DNA of 64,000 nucleotides from a bacterium SCSIO 12643 (lineage in GTDB: Bacteria; Bacteroidota; Bacteroidia; Flavobacteriales_G; Salibacteraceae), in NCBI GenBank assembly GCA_024398135.1, contig CP073750.1, forward strand, positions 1-64,000, in the 5' to 3' direction. The notes under the pieces were generated by a model, which had not been told where the DNA came from, searched no databases, and saw nothing but the letters and a program-made list of their open reading frames with translations. A program made the translations under genes and the position numbers. This document shows, piece by piece, positions 18,221-26,349 of the stretch. How positions within the stretch are numbered: position 1 is the first letter of the stretch; every line of letters begins with the position of its first letter.

Positions 18221-19432
18221 CTACTTTTTCAACTTAATATGTCCTAATTCAATCCCAATTCCAACTCTGGCTAAAATGGTAAATACGAATGCGCCCATTG
18301 CCCAGATGGCTATGGTAATTGCAATTTCAATAATACTTGGAGTGTACTCTACGATTTTGCCCCATTGTCCAGGAATAAATCCAGGTACTATCAACCCAAA
18401 TCCTTTTTCTACCCAAATTCCGGCAAAAAGCATTAAACATGCGATGTTTAAGAATCTACCACGCCATTGTTTTACGGTTAGAATTGCAGTAGCTACCACA
18501 TTCAATAAAATTCCGGTCCAAATCCATGGAACTAATGCATTGTGTCCTTCTAGTCCAAAGAATAGATACTGTGCACTGATACTATGATGAGTAGGGAAAT
18601 AGAATTCTTTAAACAACTCTGAAATCAACATGATTAAGTTAATCTGAGCTGCTACTGTTACTACCATTGAGATTTTATCAATGGTTTTTTGAGTAATCTC
18701 ATAAGCTGTCCATCTTCTAATCAATTCTAAAATGATGATGATCAAAGCTGGTCCAGCTGCAAAAGCAGATGCTAAGAATCGAGGCCCTAATAATGCGTTG
18801 TTCCAGAATGGACGTGCCATAAGTCCTTGATATAAGAATGCTGTTACCATGTGGATTCCTACCGCCCAAAATACTGATAGAATTACTCCGGGAACATATA
18901 TGGATTTCTTTGGCGTTTTTCCTTGATATCTACAATATAGGATATATGCAGGAATCGTAAGGTTAATGGTTAAATATCCCAATAATACGATCACATCCCA
19001 ACTCAACATAGAATTGGGCCAATTCAATGAGCCAATCCCAGGAATCATATGCCACAGATTAGCAGGCCCACCCATATCCACGGTTACAAAAGCCATACAC
19101 ATGATCAAAGCAGCTACAGCCAATCCTTCTCCAATCAATACCGCATTGGCGAAATCAATATCTTTTAAAATATAGGTTGGTAAAACCAGCATCACAGCCG
19201 CTGCCGCAACTCCAACCAAGAATGTAAAATTGGAGATATAAAGTCCCCACCCTACATTATCGCTCATTCCTGTTACGATCAAGCCCTGATCGATTTGAAC
19301 ATAATATGCCCAGGTTCCAATAAGCATTACTGCACTGAGCACACTCATCCATATATGATAAGTAGCACTACCTGAAGTAATGAATTTAAAACTATCTTTT
19401 ATTAACGATGAGGATACCTTTAAAAATTGCAT
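18221..19432 (-). CDS. nrfD: NrfD/PsrC-type quinol-oxidising membrane subunit
   Basis: 403 aa with about ten transmembrane helices, matching the polysulfide reductase NrfD family. Such subunits exchange electrons between quinol and a periplasmic four-cluster ferredoxin. Recognisable segments are ADMGGPAN-like VDMGGPANLWHM and SWDVIVLLGYL. It starts 25 bp after the ferredoxin gene. In this operon it stands where NapC or NapH would be in Proteobacteria, so it is the likely quinol entry point of the nitrate reductase. Confidence 0.9.
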   Translation of the reverse strand: MQFLKVSSSLIKDSFKFITSGSATYHIWMSVLSAVMLIGTWAYYVQIDQGLIVTGMSDNVGWGLYISNFTFLVGVAAAAVMLVLPTYILKDIDFANAVLIGEGLAVAALIMCMAFVTVDMGGPANLWHMIPGIGSLNWPNSMLSWDVIVLLGYLTINLTIPAYILYCRYQGKTPKKSIYVPGVILSVFWAVGIHMVTAFLYQGLMARPFWNNALLGPRFLASAFAAGPALIIIILELIRRWTAYEITQKTIDKISMVVTVAAQINLIMLISELFKEFYFPTHHSISAQYLFFGLEGHNALVPWIWTGILLNVVATAILTVKQWRGRFLNIACLMLFAGIWVEKGFGLIVPGFIPGQWGKIVEYTPSIIEIAITIAIWAMGAFVFTILARVGIGIELGHIKLKK

Positions 19433-19457
19433 TTTGAATGTTTTACGCGTTATTGAA

Positions 19458-20441
19458 TTAGTCCATGTAATACCAAAACTTAGGTTCCGTACCTAAATCT
19501 TCTTTTAAACGAAAAACCTTTTTATTTTCCAGGATATATCTGATTTCACTTTCAGGGTCTAGAATATTACCAAAGGTTCTGGCTCCGGTCGGGCATGCTT
19601 CTACACAAGCCGGATTTTTACCATTTCTGGAACGTTGCACACAGAACGTGCATTTCTCCATCACTCCTTTTTTACGTAACCTATTTCCTAAATAGTGCTG
19701 TTCTTTGTTCACTTCTTCTTCCGGAACATTAGGTTGTTTCCAGTTAAATCTACGCCCATCATATGGACAAGCTGCCAAACAATATCTACAGCCCACACAC
19801 CAGTCATAATCAATCACCACGATTCCATCTTCTTCCTGCCAGGTTGCTTCTACCGGACATACCTTAACACATGGTGGGTTTTCACAATGGAAACACTGAG
19901 TTCCAATATAGAAATGGCCTTCTGCTGGAACTTCATGCGAAAAGGTATCATCCGCCATTTCAAAATTGATCCCATTTTTTTTATCCATTTCATGGATTCG
20001 GATATACTGCATTTGCGTATCCCGATCCTGATTATTCTCTTCTACACAAGCACTAATACAATCACCATATCCCTGACATTTACTCACATTAAAGGCATAG
20101 CCAAACAAAGTCCCGGGAATCGCTTTTTTATCACTCAAATTGATTTTATTTCCTGTACGTTGACTATACATTTTGGTTAATCGTTCAATAGTCGCATGAC
20201 GCTCTTCATCGGTCATCAGCTTGTAATTTCCTTTGAAGTACTCTTGCCACTTGTTATCCGAACAACTGGTTCCAGTTAATGCCGTAGTTGCCAATGCACC
20301 TCCAACCAGCGCTTTTAAACTCGATCTTCGGTCTACTTTTTTCTCAAATACCTGACCTATACCATCACTTCCTTCAGAAGCAGGATGTTCAATCCCGTTG
20401 TTAAACAATTTCTGAAGCTTCTTTAAATTATCTATTATCAT
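19458..20441 (-). CDS. Four-cluster 4Fe-4S ferredoxin subunit (NrfC/PsrB-like)
   Basis: 327 aa. Four cysteine groups suited to [4Fe-4S] clusters are seen: CQGYGDCISAC, CFHCENPPCVKVCP, CVGCRYCLAACP and CTFCVQ...CVEACP. The N-terminal KKVDRRSSLKALVGGALATTAL segment, about 35 residues in, resembles a twin-arginine signal, implying periplasmic location after folding. It is encoded between the tetrahaem cytochrome and NrfD and should pass electrons between NrfD and the cytochromes. Confidence 0.92.
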   Translation of the reverse strand: MIIDNLKKLQKLFNNGIEHPASEGSDGIGQVFEKKVDRRSSLKALVGGALATTALTGTSCSDNKWQEYFKGNYKLMTDEERHATIERLTKMYSQRTGNKINLSDKKAIPGTLFGYAFNVSKCQGYGDCISACVEENNQDRDTQMQYIRIHEMDKKNGINFEMADDTFSHEVPAEGHFYIGTQCFHCENPPCVKVCPVEATWQEEDGIVVIDYDWCVGCRYCLAACPYDGRRFNWKQPNVPEEEVNKEQHYLGNRLRKKGVMEKCTFCVQRSRNGKNPACVEACPTGARTFGNILDPESEIRYILENKKVFRLKEDLGTEPKFWYYMD

Positions 20442-20450
20442 AATACAAGT

Positions 20451-21098
20451 CTATTTTTTAGCACGTTGCTCCATCATTCTGGTGTTGATTCTACTTGGTT
20501 GTTTGTGCGGAAACCCAGGTTCATGTGGGTTATGACAATTTACACAAGTATTCTTCACCACCGGTTTTGCCCATCCGCCAATGCGTTTTCCATGCGCTCC
20601 GCCTACCCAATCTTCATATTCCATTTGATGGCATTGTGCACATAATTTATAACTCTCATTAAACGAAATTTTCTGATTGGTAATAGAATGCAATTCATCC
20701 ATGTTTTCATTGCCATGACAACTGGTACAGTTCATCACCTCATCAGATGCGTGCTTTAATTGAATATTCCAGTGAGATTTTTCTCCAATTTTAGGTTGTA
20801 TCGCTTTCAAATCAGCCAATGGCTCATTGTGACACTCTGAGCATTTATACGAAGTAATTTCACCAGTACGTTCAGGAATTGCAAAATGTCTTCCATCTAA
20901 GTTTACACTTACCGTGTCTAAAGAAGCCAAATGTCTTATAGAACTTACATTTGCTGAATCGTTAAATGCAGTATGCTCAATTTTTTCAAATACTCCATGA
21001 TGTCCACCATGATGATTATTCATAATAATGGAACTCAGCATAGAACCTGCGACCAATACTACTACGACTATTACGATTGAATATATCCAGGTTTTCAT
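20451..21098 (-). CDS. Membrane-anchored tetrahaem cytochrome c
   Basis: 215 aa. One N-terminal membrane helix (IYSIVIVVVVLVAGSMLSSII) anchors a periplasmic part with four CxxCH haem sites: CSECH, CTSCH, CAQCH and CVNCH. Extra histidines (HHGGHHG, HWNIQLKH, HGKRIGG) can serve as distal ligands. It resembles cytochrome c3/NapC-NirT-like proteins. It is 2 bp from the NapB-like gene and should relay electrons from the NrfD/ferredoxin module. Confidence 0.88.
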   Translation of the reverse strand: MKTWIYSIVIVVVVLVAGSMLSSIIMNNHHGGHHGVFEKIEHTAFNDSANVSSIRHLASLDTVSVNLDGRHFAIPERTGEITSYKCSECHNEPLADLKAIQPKIGEKSHWNIQLKHASDEVMNCTSCHGNENMDELHSITNQKISFNESYKLCAQCHQMEYEDWVGGAHGKRIGGWAKPVVKNTCVNCHNPHEPGFPHKQPSRINTRMMEQRAKK

Positions 21099-21100
21099 AA

Positions 21101-21781
21101 TTATTTAAGTTCTTTATAAAAGTCTTTAATTTCTTTTGACTGCTCGTTTAATGCGTGACACTGACGACAGTTTACACGATCAGGGTGTGATACTCTGATC
21201 TCTTCTGAAGCTGCTGGTCCTGCATGACAAGACAAACAATCTCTACGCATATCCAATTCATGTGGAATAGTTGGAGGACTTCCTTCTAAAGCATGGTTAT
21301 GGATGCTCACAGGTCTTCTTTTATCCTGATCCCAATTGGTCTCTTTAAATAGTCCATCAGCCAAAACTGCAGCATGACATTGGCGACAATTTACTTTCTC
21401 GGGATGCGGAACTACTGGTGCAAATGCATCGTAGGTATTCACATATCCTCCATTTTCATGGCATTTCAGACAGTCTTTCCCGCCCATGGTCATTTCGTTA
21501 GAAACAGGATGTGGAATATGAGGAGGTGCTCCATAATATGCTCTATGTGCATAGTAATCATCCAGTTTTTTCTCAGGAACCCATTCTTCAAATGTGTTTT
21601 GATAGTATCCGGCTGCATTCCAGGTCTCACTACTCCACTTCTCGGTAGGCACCGGAATAGACTTAAACTCTGTTGACGTTACTTTTGCAAATGAACCGGC
21701 ACTATCAATAGATTTAGATACAATCATCAATCCACCAGACAATAAAAGCACAAACAACAATAATATTACGACCCTTTTCAT
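21101..21781 (-). CDS. napB: NapB-like tetrahaem cytochrome c, internally duplicated
   Basis: 226 aa with an N-terminal signal anchor. Four CxxCH sites occur as two similar pairs. Module 1 is PPHIPHPVSNEM...CLKCH...VPHPEKVNCRQCH; module 2 is SPPTIPHELDM...CLSCH...VSHPDRVNCRQCH. Each pair matches the dihaem layout of NapB, in which two c-haems pass electrons to NapA. NapB normally has about 150 residues and two haems, so this looks like a tandem duplication. It is 10 bp downstream of napA in the operon. Confidence 0.85.
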   Translation of the reverse strand: MKRVVILLLFVLLLSGGLMIVSKSIDSAGSFAKVTSTEFKSIPVPTEKWSSETWNAAGYYQNTFEEWVPEKKLDDYYAHRAYYGAPPHIPHPVSNEMTMGGKDCLKCHENGGYVNTYDAFAPVVPHPEKVNCRQCHAAVLADGLFKETNWDQDKRRPVSIHNHALEGSPPTIPHELDMRRDCLSCHAGPAASEEIRVSHPDRVNCRQCHALNEQSKEIKDFYKELK

Positions 21782-21791
21782 AGTTTACAGT

Positions 21792-24110
21792 TTAAGCTTT
21801 TTCAACCTTAATGGCACATTTCTTATAGTCCGGTTGTTTTGAAATCGGACAATACGCATCAATAGTCAGTTCATTGATTTTTAGATCTTCATCGAAGAAA
21901 GGAACGAATACCATTCCTTCCGGTGGATTACCTCGACCATTAATCATGGCATCGATCACAATTGAACCTCTTCTGGATGTTAATTTCACCTGATCACCAT
22001 CCAAAATGTTTAAACGCTTCGCATCCGCAGGATTAATTTCTGCATATGCTTTTGGCATTGCTTTATGTAATACAGGAATTCTTCGAGTCATTGATCCTGT
22101 ATGCCAGTGTTCTACTACTCTACCCGTATTTAACCAGAATGGATATTCCTGATCCGGCTCTTCTGGAGCAGGCTCATAAGGACGTTGCCAAATAATTGCG
22201 CGCCCTTCAGGTTTTCCATAAAAATCGAAACCCTCTTTAGAACAAGCTGGATCATATTTAGAATTATATCTCCATTTAGTCTCTTTTCCATCCACAAACG
22301 GCCACATCGCACCGGGTTGATTCTTTAAGACTTCCAATGGTGCCATATTATGTTTCTTCCCTTCGTGGTGTTTACGATATTCATTGTAAATCTCCTCGAT
22401 GTGGGTTTCATCTTTATACGCAAATTGTTTCTCGAATCCCATTCTACGCGCTACTTCCATAATTTGAACAGTATCACTCATAGACTCTCCGGGAGCATCA
22501 ACCATTTTCTCAAAATATTGGGTTCTACGCTCTGAGTTTCCATATAATCCTTCACGCTCCACCCACATTGCTGATGGTAAAATCACATCTGCAATTTCAG
22601 TAGTTGGGGTTGGGTAAATATCAGATACCACTACAAAACGATCTTCTTTTAATGCGCCATCTCTATAGCGATTTAATTTAGGCATGGTCACCATAGGATT
22701 GGTTACCTGAATCCACATAAATCTAATATCGCCTCGATCTAAAGCTCTAAACATATCCACTGTATGATTCGATGGCTTAGGGTCAATATTAGTTACTGGT
22801 ACCCCCCAAATCTTCGCAGCAAATTCGCGATGTTCTTCTTTCATCACCACACCATGTGGCAACTTATGTGTTAATGTACCAACTTCTCTTACTGTACCAC
22901 ATGCACTAGGTTGACCCGTAAGCGAGAAAGGCCCATTTCCCGGACTCGAAATCTTACCTACTAATAAGTGTACATTATATACCAAATTATTGATCCAGGT
23001 ACCACGTGTATGCTGGTTCATACCCATACACCATAATGACATCACTTTCTTATTGGCATCACCATACAACGCTGCCATGTATTTTATGTCTTTAACAGAT
23101 ACACCTGATATCTTAGATACTTTTTCAGGAGTATAGTCTTTTAAGAATTCTTTATACTGTTCAAAATCAATTTTGGTAGCCTCATCCTTAAACTTGTAAT
23201 TTTCTTCCAGTCCGTAACCCATATTGGTTTTACCGCTCATGAAATTCACATGCTGAGCCACAAACTCGGTATTCATCCATCCATTATTAATAATCTCATA
23301 ACAAATGGCATTTGCAACCGCTAAATCTGTATTTGGTCTGAATAAAATCGAACGATCCGAAGCTCTACTGGTTCTTGTGGTTCTAGTTGCAAAATCAACG
23401 ATAGTTGCACCATCTTTGATTTTACGGTCCAATAATCTGGAGAACAATACCGGGTGCATTTCTGCCATATTATTTCCCCACAATACAAATACATCAGCAT
23501 AATCAATATCTTCATAACAGCCCATTGGTTCGTCCAAACCAAATGAGGTTAAAAATCCGGTTACCGCACTGGCCATACATAAACGTGCATTGGCTTCCAG
23601 ATTATTGGTACCAATACATCCTTTCATAAATTTAGAAGCCACATATCCATCTGGAATAGTCCATTGACCAGATCCATACATAGATACCGCATCTTTACCA
23701 TGATTCTTAATCGTCTCCTGCATTTTAGAAGCCACTAAATCCAAAGCATCTTCCATGGAAGTTTCTACCAGCTTTCCATTCTTACGTACCCAGGCACTTT
23801 TTAAACGGTCCTTTCCATACATAGATATAATGGAGTGATATCCTTTCATACAACAAAGACCTTTATTTACCGAAGATCTTGGATCACCTTTTACAGCAAC
23901 TGCTTTACCATTTTGTGTTCCTACTAATACACCACACCCTACACCACAGAATCTACACGGTGCTTTTTTCCATTCAATATCACCTTGTAAATCAGAAATC
24001 AAATTCTCTTGTTCATAGGCAAACATAATGCCCGGAATCATCGTTGAAGCAGCCATCATTGCCGATGCTGCCGCCATTTTCTTTATAAAACTTCTTCTAT
24101 CCATTTTCAT
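21792..24110 (-). CDS. napA: Periplasmic nitrate reductase catalytic subunit NapA
   Basis: 772 aa from ATG 24110 (an in-frame GTG at 24116 is less likely). The twin-arginine signal MDRRSFIKKMAAASAM exports the folded enzyme. [4Fe-4S] ligands are APCRFCGVGC and NKGLCC (about residues 52, 55, 59, 87). The segment NARLCMASAVTGF contains Cys near 178, the molybdenum ligand in NapA, followed by DEPMGCYEDI. It binds bis-MGD and reduces nitrate to nitrite in the periplasm. The Moco genes are nearby. The gene follows napD by 15 bp. Confidence 0.96.
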   Translation of the reverse strand: MKMDRRSFIKKMAAASAMMAASTMIPGIMFAYEQENLISDLQGDIEWKKAPCRFCGVGCGVLVGTQNGKAVAVKGDPRSSVNKGLCCMKGYHSIISMYGKDRLKSAWVRKNGKLVETSMEDALDLVASKMQETIKNHGKDAVSMYGSGQWTIPDGYVASKFMKGCIGTNNLEANARLCMASAVTGFLTSFGLDEPMGCYEDIDYADVFVLWGNNMAEMHPVLFSRLLDRKIKDGATIVDFATRTTRTSRASDRSILFRPNTDLAVANAICYEIINNGWMNTEFVAQHVNFMSGKTNMGYGLEENYKFKDEATKIDFEQYKEFLKDYTPEKVSKISGVSVKDIKYMAALYGDANKKVMSLWCMGMNQHTRGTWINNLVYNVHLLVGKISSPGNGPFSLTGQPSACGTVREVGTLTHKLPHGVVMKEEHREFAAKIWGVPVTNIDPKPSNHTVDMFRALDRGDIRFMWIQVTNPMVTMPKLNRYRDGALKEDRFVVVSDIYPTPTTEIADVILPSAMWVEREGLYGNSERRTQYFEKMVDAPGESMSDTVQIMEVARRMGFEKQFAYKDETHIEEIYNEYRKHHEGKKHNMAPLEVLKNQPGAMWPFVDGKETKWRYNSKYDPACSKEGFDFYGKPEGRAIIWQRPYEPAPEEPDQEYPFWLNTGRVVEHWHTGSMTRRIPVLHKAMPKAYAEINPADAKRLNILDGDQVKLTSRRGSIVIDAMINGRGNPPEGMVFVPFFDEDLKINELTIDAYCPISKQPDYKKCAIKVEKA

Positions 24111-24125
24111 GATCACAGAATTTAT

Positions 24126-24353
24126 TTAGATGTCAAAACCCGATACCAGGGCCATATTTTTTATTTCAGAAATTGCCTCAAACTTTTGTTCTAATTCTTT
24201 CTCTTCAGCAATAGAAGATGTATCTGTTACCAGCACTATAATGTCTTCGTTGGTAGAGGGATTTAATTCGCAAAAAGGAATCTTTTCTAGCTTTTGAATC
24301 AGTTGTTCTTTTTGTCCATCCATAGGATGCACCAAGTAGCTTTTAATCGGCAT
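24126..24353 (-). CDS. napD: NapA maturation chaperone NapD
   Basis: 75 aa, ferredoxin-like fold. NapD binds the NapA twin-arginine signal and delays export until the cofactor is inserted. The N-terminal IKSYLVHPM strand, central VLVTDTSS and C-terminal NMALVSGFD match the family. It is the first gene of the nap operon; an FNR-like palindrome lies 80 bp upstream. Confidence 0.9.
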   Translation of the reverse strand: MPIKSYLVHPMDGQKEQLIQKLEKIPFCELNPSTNEDIIVLVTDTSSIAEEKELEQKFEAISEIKNMALVSGFDI

Positions 24354-24432
24354 AATCCAATTTTTTTAATTGTCTCTTTCCAAACTTAGCAGGTCATATC
24401 TGACGAAAAGATGATATAAATATCCTTTATTA

Positions 24433-24446
24433 ATGATTTAGATCAA
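24433..24446 (-). promoter_or_regulatory. FNR-like operator upstream of nap operon
   Basis: Reads TTGATctaaATCAT on the minus strand, nine of ten positions of the FNR consensus TTGAT-N4-ATCAA. It is 80 bp before the napD start codon, suitable for oxygen-dependent activation of nitrate respiration. Confidence 0.65.
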
Positions 24447-24559
24447 CCCCTTTCAAATTTAGAAAATCATACACTCTTAAAAAACAGCCAGTTATAAAAA
24501 CAGGTTAATTTATACCTAAAAATCGGTAATTTTTGTCACGGAAAATTTTGTATAGCAGA

Positions 24560-24575
24560 TGTGACTTTTCTCACA
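24560..24575. promoter_or_regulatory. HcpR/CRP-like palindrome TGTGA-N6-TCACA
   Basis: A perfect TGTGACTTTTCTCACA palindrome, about 207 bp upstream of napD and 236 bp upstream of the divergent lipoprotein gene. The form fits the GTGA-N6-TCAC operators of Crp/Fnr-family regulators; HcpR, which controls nitrosative-stress and nitrogen-oxide genes in Bacteroidota, uses such a site. Confidence 0.55.
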
Positions 24576-24810
24576 AAACTCATCATATAAAACACCTAAA
24601 AATTATCATTATATGATGTCATTAATTTAGCTGTTAGGCATCATATTTCTTAGATTTTGTTCGATTTTGAGTTCCGGATTTTTATAAATTTTAAAGGGGC
24701 TTTTGTTGGTCCTTCCATTGTCTGAAAAATGTCATATAAATTATCCCTGATCAATGTCATGAATTCACTTTTTGAACCACCCTAATTTAGACCCGTTCTA
24801 AATAAAACAC

Positions 24811-25251
24811 ATGAAAAATATATTTGTACTTACACTATCCGGTCTTCTATTCTTAGCTGCTTGTAAAAAAGAAGACCCTGTGCCCACTCCTACTCCTAAA
24901 GCTACTATCCCATTTACCGGAATCTGGGAAAGAAGTTTTCAAGCCGGACCAGGAAATATGCAAACTGTGACATATTCAGTCTATCAAGATAGTATAAGAT
25001 ATGTATTAGATGGTCCAATTGGTCAAGCTAACTATGTGCTTCATAGAGACACATTTTTATTAGAAGACAATCGATTTATTGGTCACACCAATGCCAACTT
25101 GTATTATCTCATATTCGTTAAAAGCATCACTGCAGACTCTATACATTTATATAAGGAATTAGTGACTAGTGTAAATAATGGCATGACCGTAAACATTCCA
25201 AGCGATACCACTACCCAGAATCACGGTTGGGGAACATATTCAAGAAAGTAA
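24811..25251 (+). CDS. Hypothetical lipoprotein
   Basis: 146 aa with a clear lipoprotein signal (LSGLLFLAACKKEDPVP, lipid-bearing Cys near 18), then a proline/threonine linker and a small beta-rich domain starting GIWERSFQ. This resembles the short lipocalin-like lipoproteins common in Bacteroidota, but I cannot assign a family. It is divergent from the nap operon across a shared regulatory region. Confidence 0.65.
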   Translation: MKNIFVLTLSGLLFLAACKKEDPVPTPTPKATIPFTGIWERSFQAGPGNMQTVTYSVYQDSIRYVLDGPIGQANYVLHRDTFLLEDNRFIGHTNANLYYLIFVKSITADSIHLYKELVTSVNNGMTVNIPSDTTTQNHGWGTYSRK

Positions 25252-25284
25252 TCTTTTAAAGTTTAATTCACTAAGTATCTGAAG

Positions 25285-25659
25285 ATGCCAGAGATTGTTT
25301 TATACGCCATCATCTATTTCACATTAGCCTTGATTTTCTATAGTATTGGTGTTTGGAGCGAACGTCTTCAAAAAACATTAAAACCCTGGCATCTTCTTTT
25401 CTTCTGGCTTGGACTCATTGCTGACACCCTGGGAACCATTTATGTAAAACAACAGGTAGGAATCCTTATTTTCAATCTACATACACTTACAGGGATGCTC
25501 GGCCTGATGTTCATGATCATTCATGCCATCTGGGCCACCACAATTATCATTAAAAAAGACCCTAATAAGTTATATACATTTCATAAATTCAGCCTATTGG
25601 TATGGTTTATTTGGTTAATTCCGTATTTCACCGGATTAATCAGCGGAATGACTCGTTAA
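25285..25659 (+). CDS. HsmA-family small membrane protein (TIGR03987-like)
   Basis: 124 aa, four predicted membrane helices. The N-terminal YFTLALIFYSIGVWSER and the segment WLGLIADTLGTIYV match the TIGR03987/HsmA family of unknown function; histidines in helices 3 and 4 (HTLTGMLGL, HAIW, FHKFS) may bind a cofactor. It starts 33 bp after the lipoprotein gene and is probably cotranscribed with it. Confidence 0.78.
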   Translation: MPEIVLYAIIYFTLALIFYSIGVWSERLQKTLKPWHLLFFWLGLIADTLGTIYVKQQVGILIFNLHTLTGMLGLMFMIIHAIWATTIIIKKDPNKLYTFHKFSLLVWFIWLIPYFTGLISGMTR

Positions 25660-25833
25660 CAAAACTTTACACTCCAACCTACTCTTATTTTAACCGACAG
25701 CAAACGTTTACAAATGACTAGTAAACGACTAAATACCGAATAAGATTTTGTTCGCATTTCATATTTGCATCATCAAATTATTTCAACAACAACTGGCGAA
25801 ATACAATTATTAATCTTTTAATCTCAATACGTT

Positions 25834-26169
25834 ATGAATACGCTTAGAAACAAAGTACAATTAATCGGACGCTTAGGTCAGGATCCGGAAGTAAAAACTT
25901 TAGAAAATGGAAACAAATTAGCCCGTTTTTCAATGGCTACTAATGAGTCTTACAAAAACAAAAACGGTGAAAAGGTAGATAAAACACAATGGCATCATGT
26001 AGTTGCATGGGGAAATACTGCTACAATCATTGAAAAGTATGTCACCAAAGGACAAGAAGTGGCTATTGAGGGTAAGTTAAACAACAAATCATACGATGAT
26101 AAAAACGGTACCACACACTACATTACGGAAATCATTGCCAATGAAATTCAAATGTTATCCAAACCCTAA
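25834..26169 (+). CDS. ssb: Single-stranded DNA-binding protein
   Basis: 111-aa OB-fold protein: NKVQLIGRLGQDPEVKTLE, FSMATNESY, TQWHHVVAWGN and the G-x-x-V-A-I-E-G-K-L strand are classic SSB. It ends EIQMLSKP and lacks the acidic C-terminal tail (DDDIPF type) by which the main SSB recruits repair proteins. It is therefore probably the short second SSB of Bacteroidota, and another ssb is expected elsewhere. A terminator follows at 26213. Confidence 0.95.
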   Translation: MNTLRNKVQLIGRLGQDPEVKTLENGNKLARFSMATNESYKNKNGEKVDKTQWHHVVAWGNTATIIEKYVTKGQEVAIEGKLNNKSYDDKNGTTHYITEIIANEIQMLSKP

Positions 26170-26212
26170 ATAACACCCCTTAGTATACTTAACCCAACAT
26201 CTACTTCACCCG

Positions 26213-26249
26213 ACAAGGTCTCTGAAACCCTCAGAGACCTTGTATTGTT
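26213..26249 (+). terminator. Probable terminator of ssb
   Basis: A perfect 13-bp stem ACAAGGTCTCTGA / TCAGAGACCTTGT with a 5-nt loop at 26213-26243, 44 bp after the ssb stop. The following ATTGTTC is only weakly T-rich, so termination may be incomplete. Confidence 0.75.
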
Positions 26250-26349
26250 CTAGATCGCACGAACTATAAAACAACATAATAATTTAAACATCACTCTTTT
26301 TTTTCGTTTGGTTTTATTTATAGTTTTACGAACCTATTATTTGCTATAC

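Larger units (their letters stand above)
24354..24810. promoter_or_regulatory. Divergent regulatory region upstream of napD
   Basis: 457 bp without a gene between napD (minus) and a lipoprotein gene (plus). It holds the FNR-like and TGTGA-N6-TCACA sites listed separately. Several copies of an ATCATATA-like word also occur (near 24409, 24582, 24611, 24640), including an inverted pair CATCATAT (24581-24588) / ATATGATG (24611-24618). No RNA gene is recognised. Confidence 0.6.
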
